16,514 nucleotides of DNA from Russula earlei. Taxonomy: Eukaryota > Basidiomycota > Agaricomycetes > Russulales > Russulaceae. A program made the position numbers and the translations under genes. Positions 16,217 through 16,514 of the stretch are shown here, piece after piece (positions within the stretch are counted from its first letter, which is position 1; each line of letters begins with the position of its first letter). The notes under the pieces were generated by a model. That model ran no database searches, had not been told where the DNA came from, and saw only the letters and a program-made list of their open reading frames with translations. The stretch lies in the NCBI GenBank assembly GCA_025769875.1, contig JAGFNK010001009.1, forward strand, positions 1 to 16,514, given 5' to 3'.

Positions 16217-16514
16217 TCAGATCTTAACAATGAGTAGGTTGGGACGGGCGGGAGGATGGAATATAAACTGGGGATTGAGACATTGGCAGATATGAGAAGA
16301 GGTAGAGTTTGAAGGTGAAGAAGGTGAAGAAGGTGAGGAAGTAGTTTGGTAAGAGGAATGGATGAGATGGCAAGCAAGTTGTAGAAGATGCTCTGCCGTC
16401 TCAAGTTCTGGAGGAGGGTTTTTATACATGAGCTTGTCCACCCGCAGGGGAATTTGTCTTGAGTTCAAGTATTCTTTGAGCAGAGCCGGAGCGTGAAGGT
16501 CAGCAGAATTGACC
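16217..16514 (-). pseudogene. Partial reading frame entering from the right edge, truncated by the LTR-like insertion
   Basis: Open on the minus strand from the window edge: VNSADLHAPALLKEYL, then NSRQIPLRVDKLMYKNPPPE and LETAEHLLQLACHLIHSSYQ, then a Ser/Pro-rich segment (SSPSSPSSPSNSTSS) and HPPARPNLL. The last three codons before TGA come from the adjoining insertion. Composition (helical, then Ser/Pro-rich) resembles an N-terminal Gag region, but there is no diagnostic motif. It is probably the upstream part of the same protein as 14569-15711, split by the insertion. Confidence 0.45.

Larger units (their letters stand above)
15738..16229 (+). mobile_element. LTR-like insertion with its own promoter (about 490 bp)
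   Basis: Starts about TGTGATTACTC and ends AGATCTTAACA. It separates the two minus-strand coding segments: the frame from the right edge runs into its end and stops at TGA 16217-16219 inside it. It has a tandem 11-mer array, a 22-bp palindrome and a TATA box in plus orientation, the architecture of an LTR U3. The immediate flanks (CTCAT on the left, ATGAG on the right) are inverted rather than direct, so no target duplication is proven and the exact ends are uncertain. Confidence 0.45.

Noticed and set aside
16207..16234. CTCAT/ATGAG flanks as a target duplication of the LTR-like block
   Set aside because: They are inverted, not direct, repeats, so they do not prove the ends.

Overview
The window looks like a transposon graveyard from a filamentous basidiomycete, most likely an Agaricomycete. 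I see no host housekeeping gene, rRNA, tRNA or CRISPR. The assignment rests on a MULE (Mutator-like) transposase gene with three 47-56 nt introns carrying fungal splice signals, on a remnant resembling the C-terminal part of basidiomycete Plavaka/KDZ-type transposon proteins, on gag-like and LTR-like sequences, and on a decay pattern in which reading frames are mostly broken by TGA, as expected from deamination of CGA.

Layout. 1-1853 (minus): a MULE transposase gene running off the left edge, with FAR1-like, DDE and SWIM zinc-finger parts and two single-base frameshifts. 2031-2361 (minus): the Plavaka/KDZ-like remnant. 2510-3496: a probable LTR with 9-bp terminal inverted repeats. 3497-4013: GGT/GAT-rich low complexity. 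4014-4818: a related LTR-like promoter block. 4819-10156: an old, CpG-poor unit of unrecognised reading frames, cut by two copies of a long-terminal-inverted-repeat element. Copy I (5450-7931) has 408-bp arms and a TA target duplication; removing it rejoins a host reading frame exactly. Copy II (10157-13151) carries a gag-like domain fused to a long Ala/Ser/Pro-rich tract. A third arm (13152-about 13510) abuts the right end of copy II head to head and forms a palindrome of roughly 0.7 kb.

13511-16514 belongs mainly to a minus-strand LTR retroelement: a probable 3' LTR (13511-14521), a G8 polypurine tract, a last reading frame with two in-frame TGA codons (14569-about 15711), and, beyond a plus-strand LTR-like insertion (about 15738-16229), a further reading frame leaving the right edge.

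Relationships. The pieces are nested insertions, not a cooperating pathway. The apparent order is: old CpG-poor unit first, then long-TIR copies I-III, then the minus-strand LTR element into arm III, then the plus-strand LTR-like block into that element. The most novel item is the long-TIR family (two near-complete copies plus one arm), which has no recognisable transposase, carries retroelement-like cargo and has a TATA box facing outward into its right arm. All family names come from reading the sequence; no database search was made.
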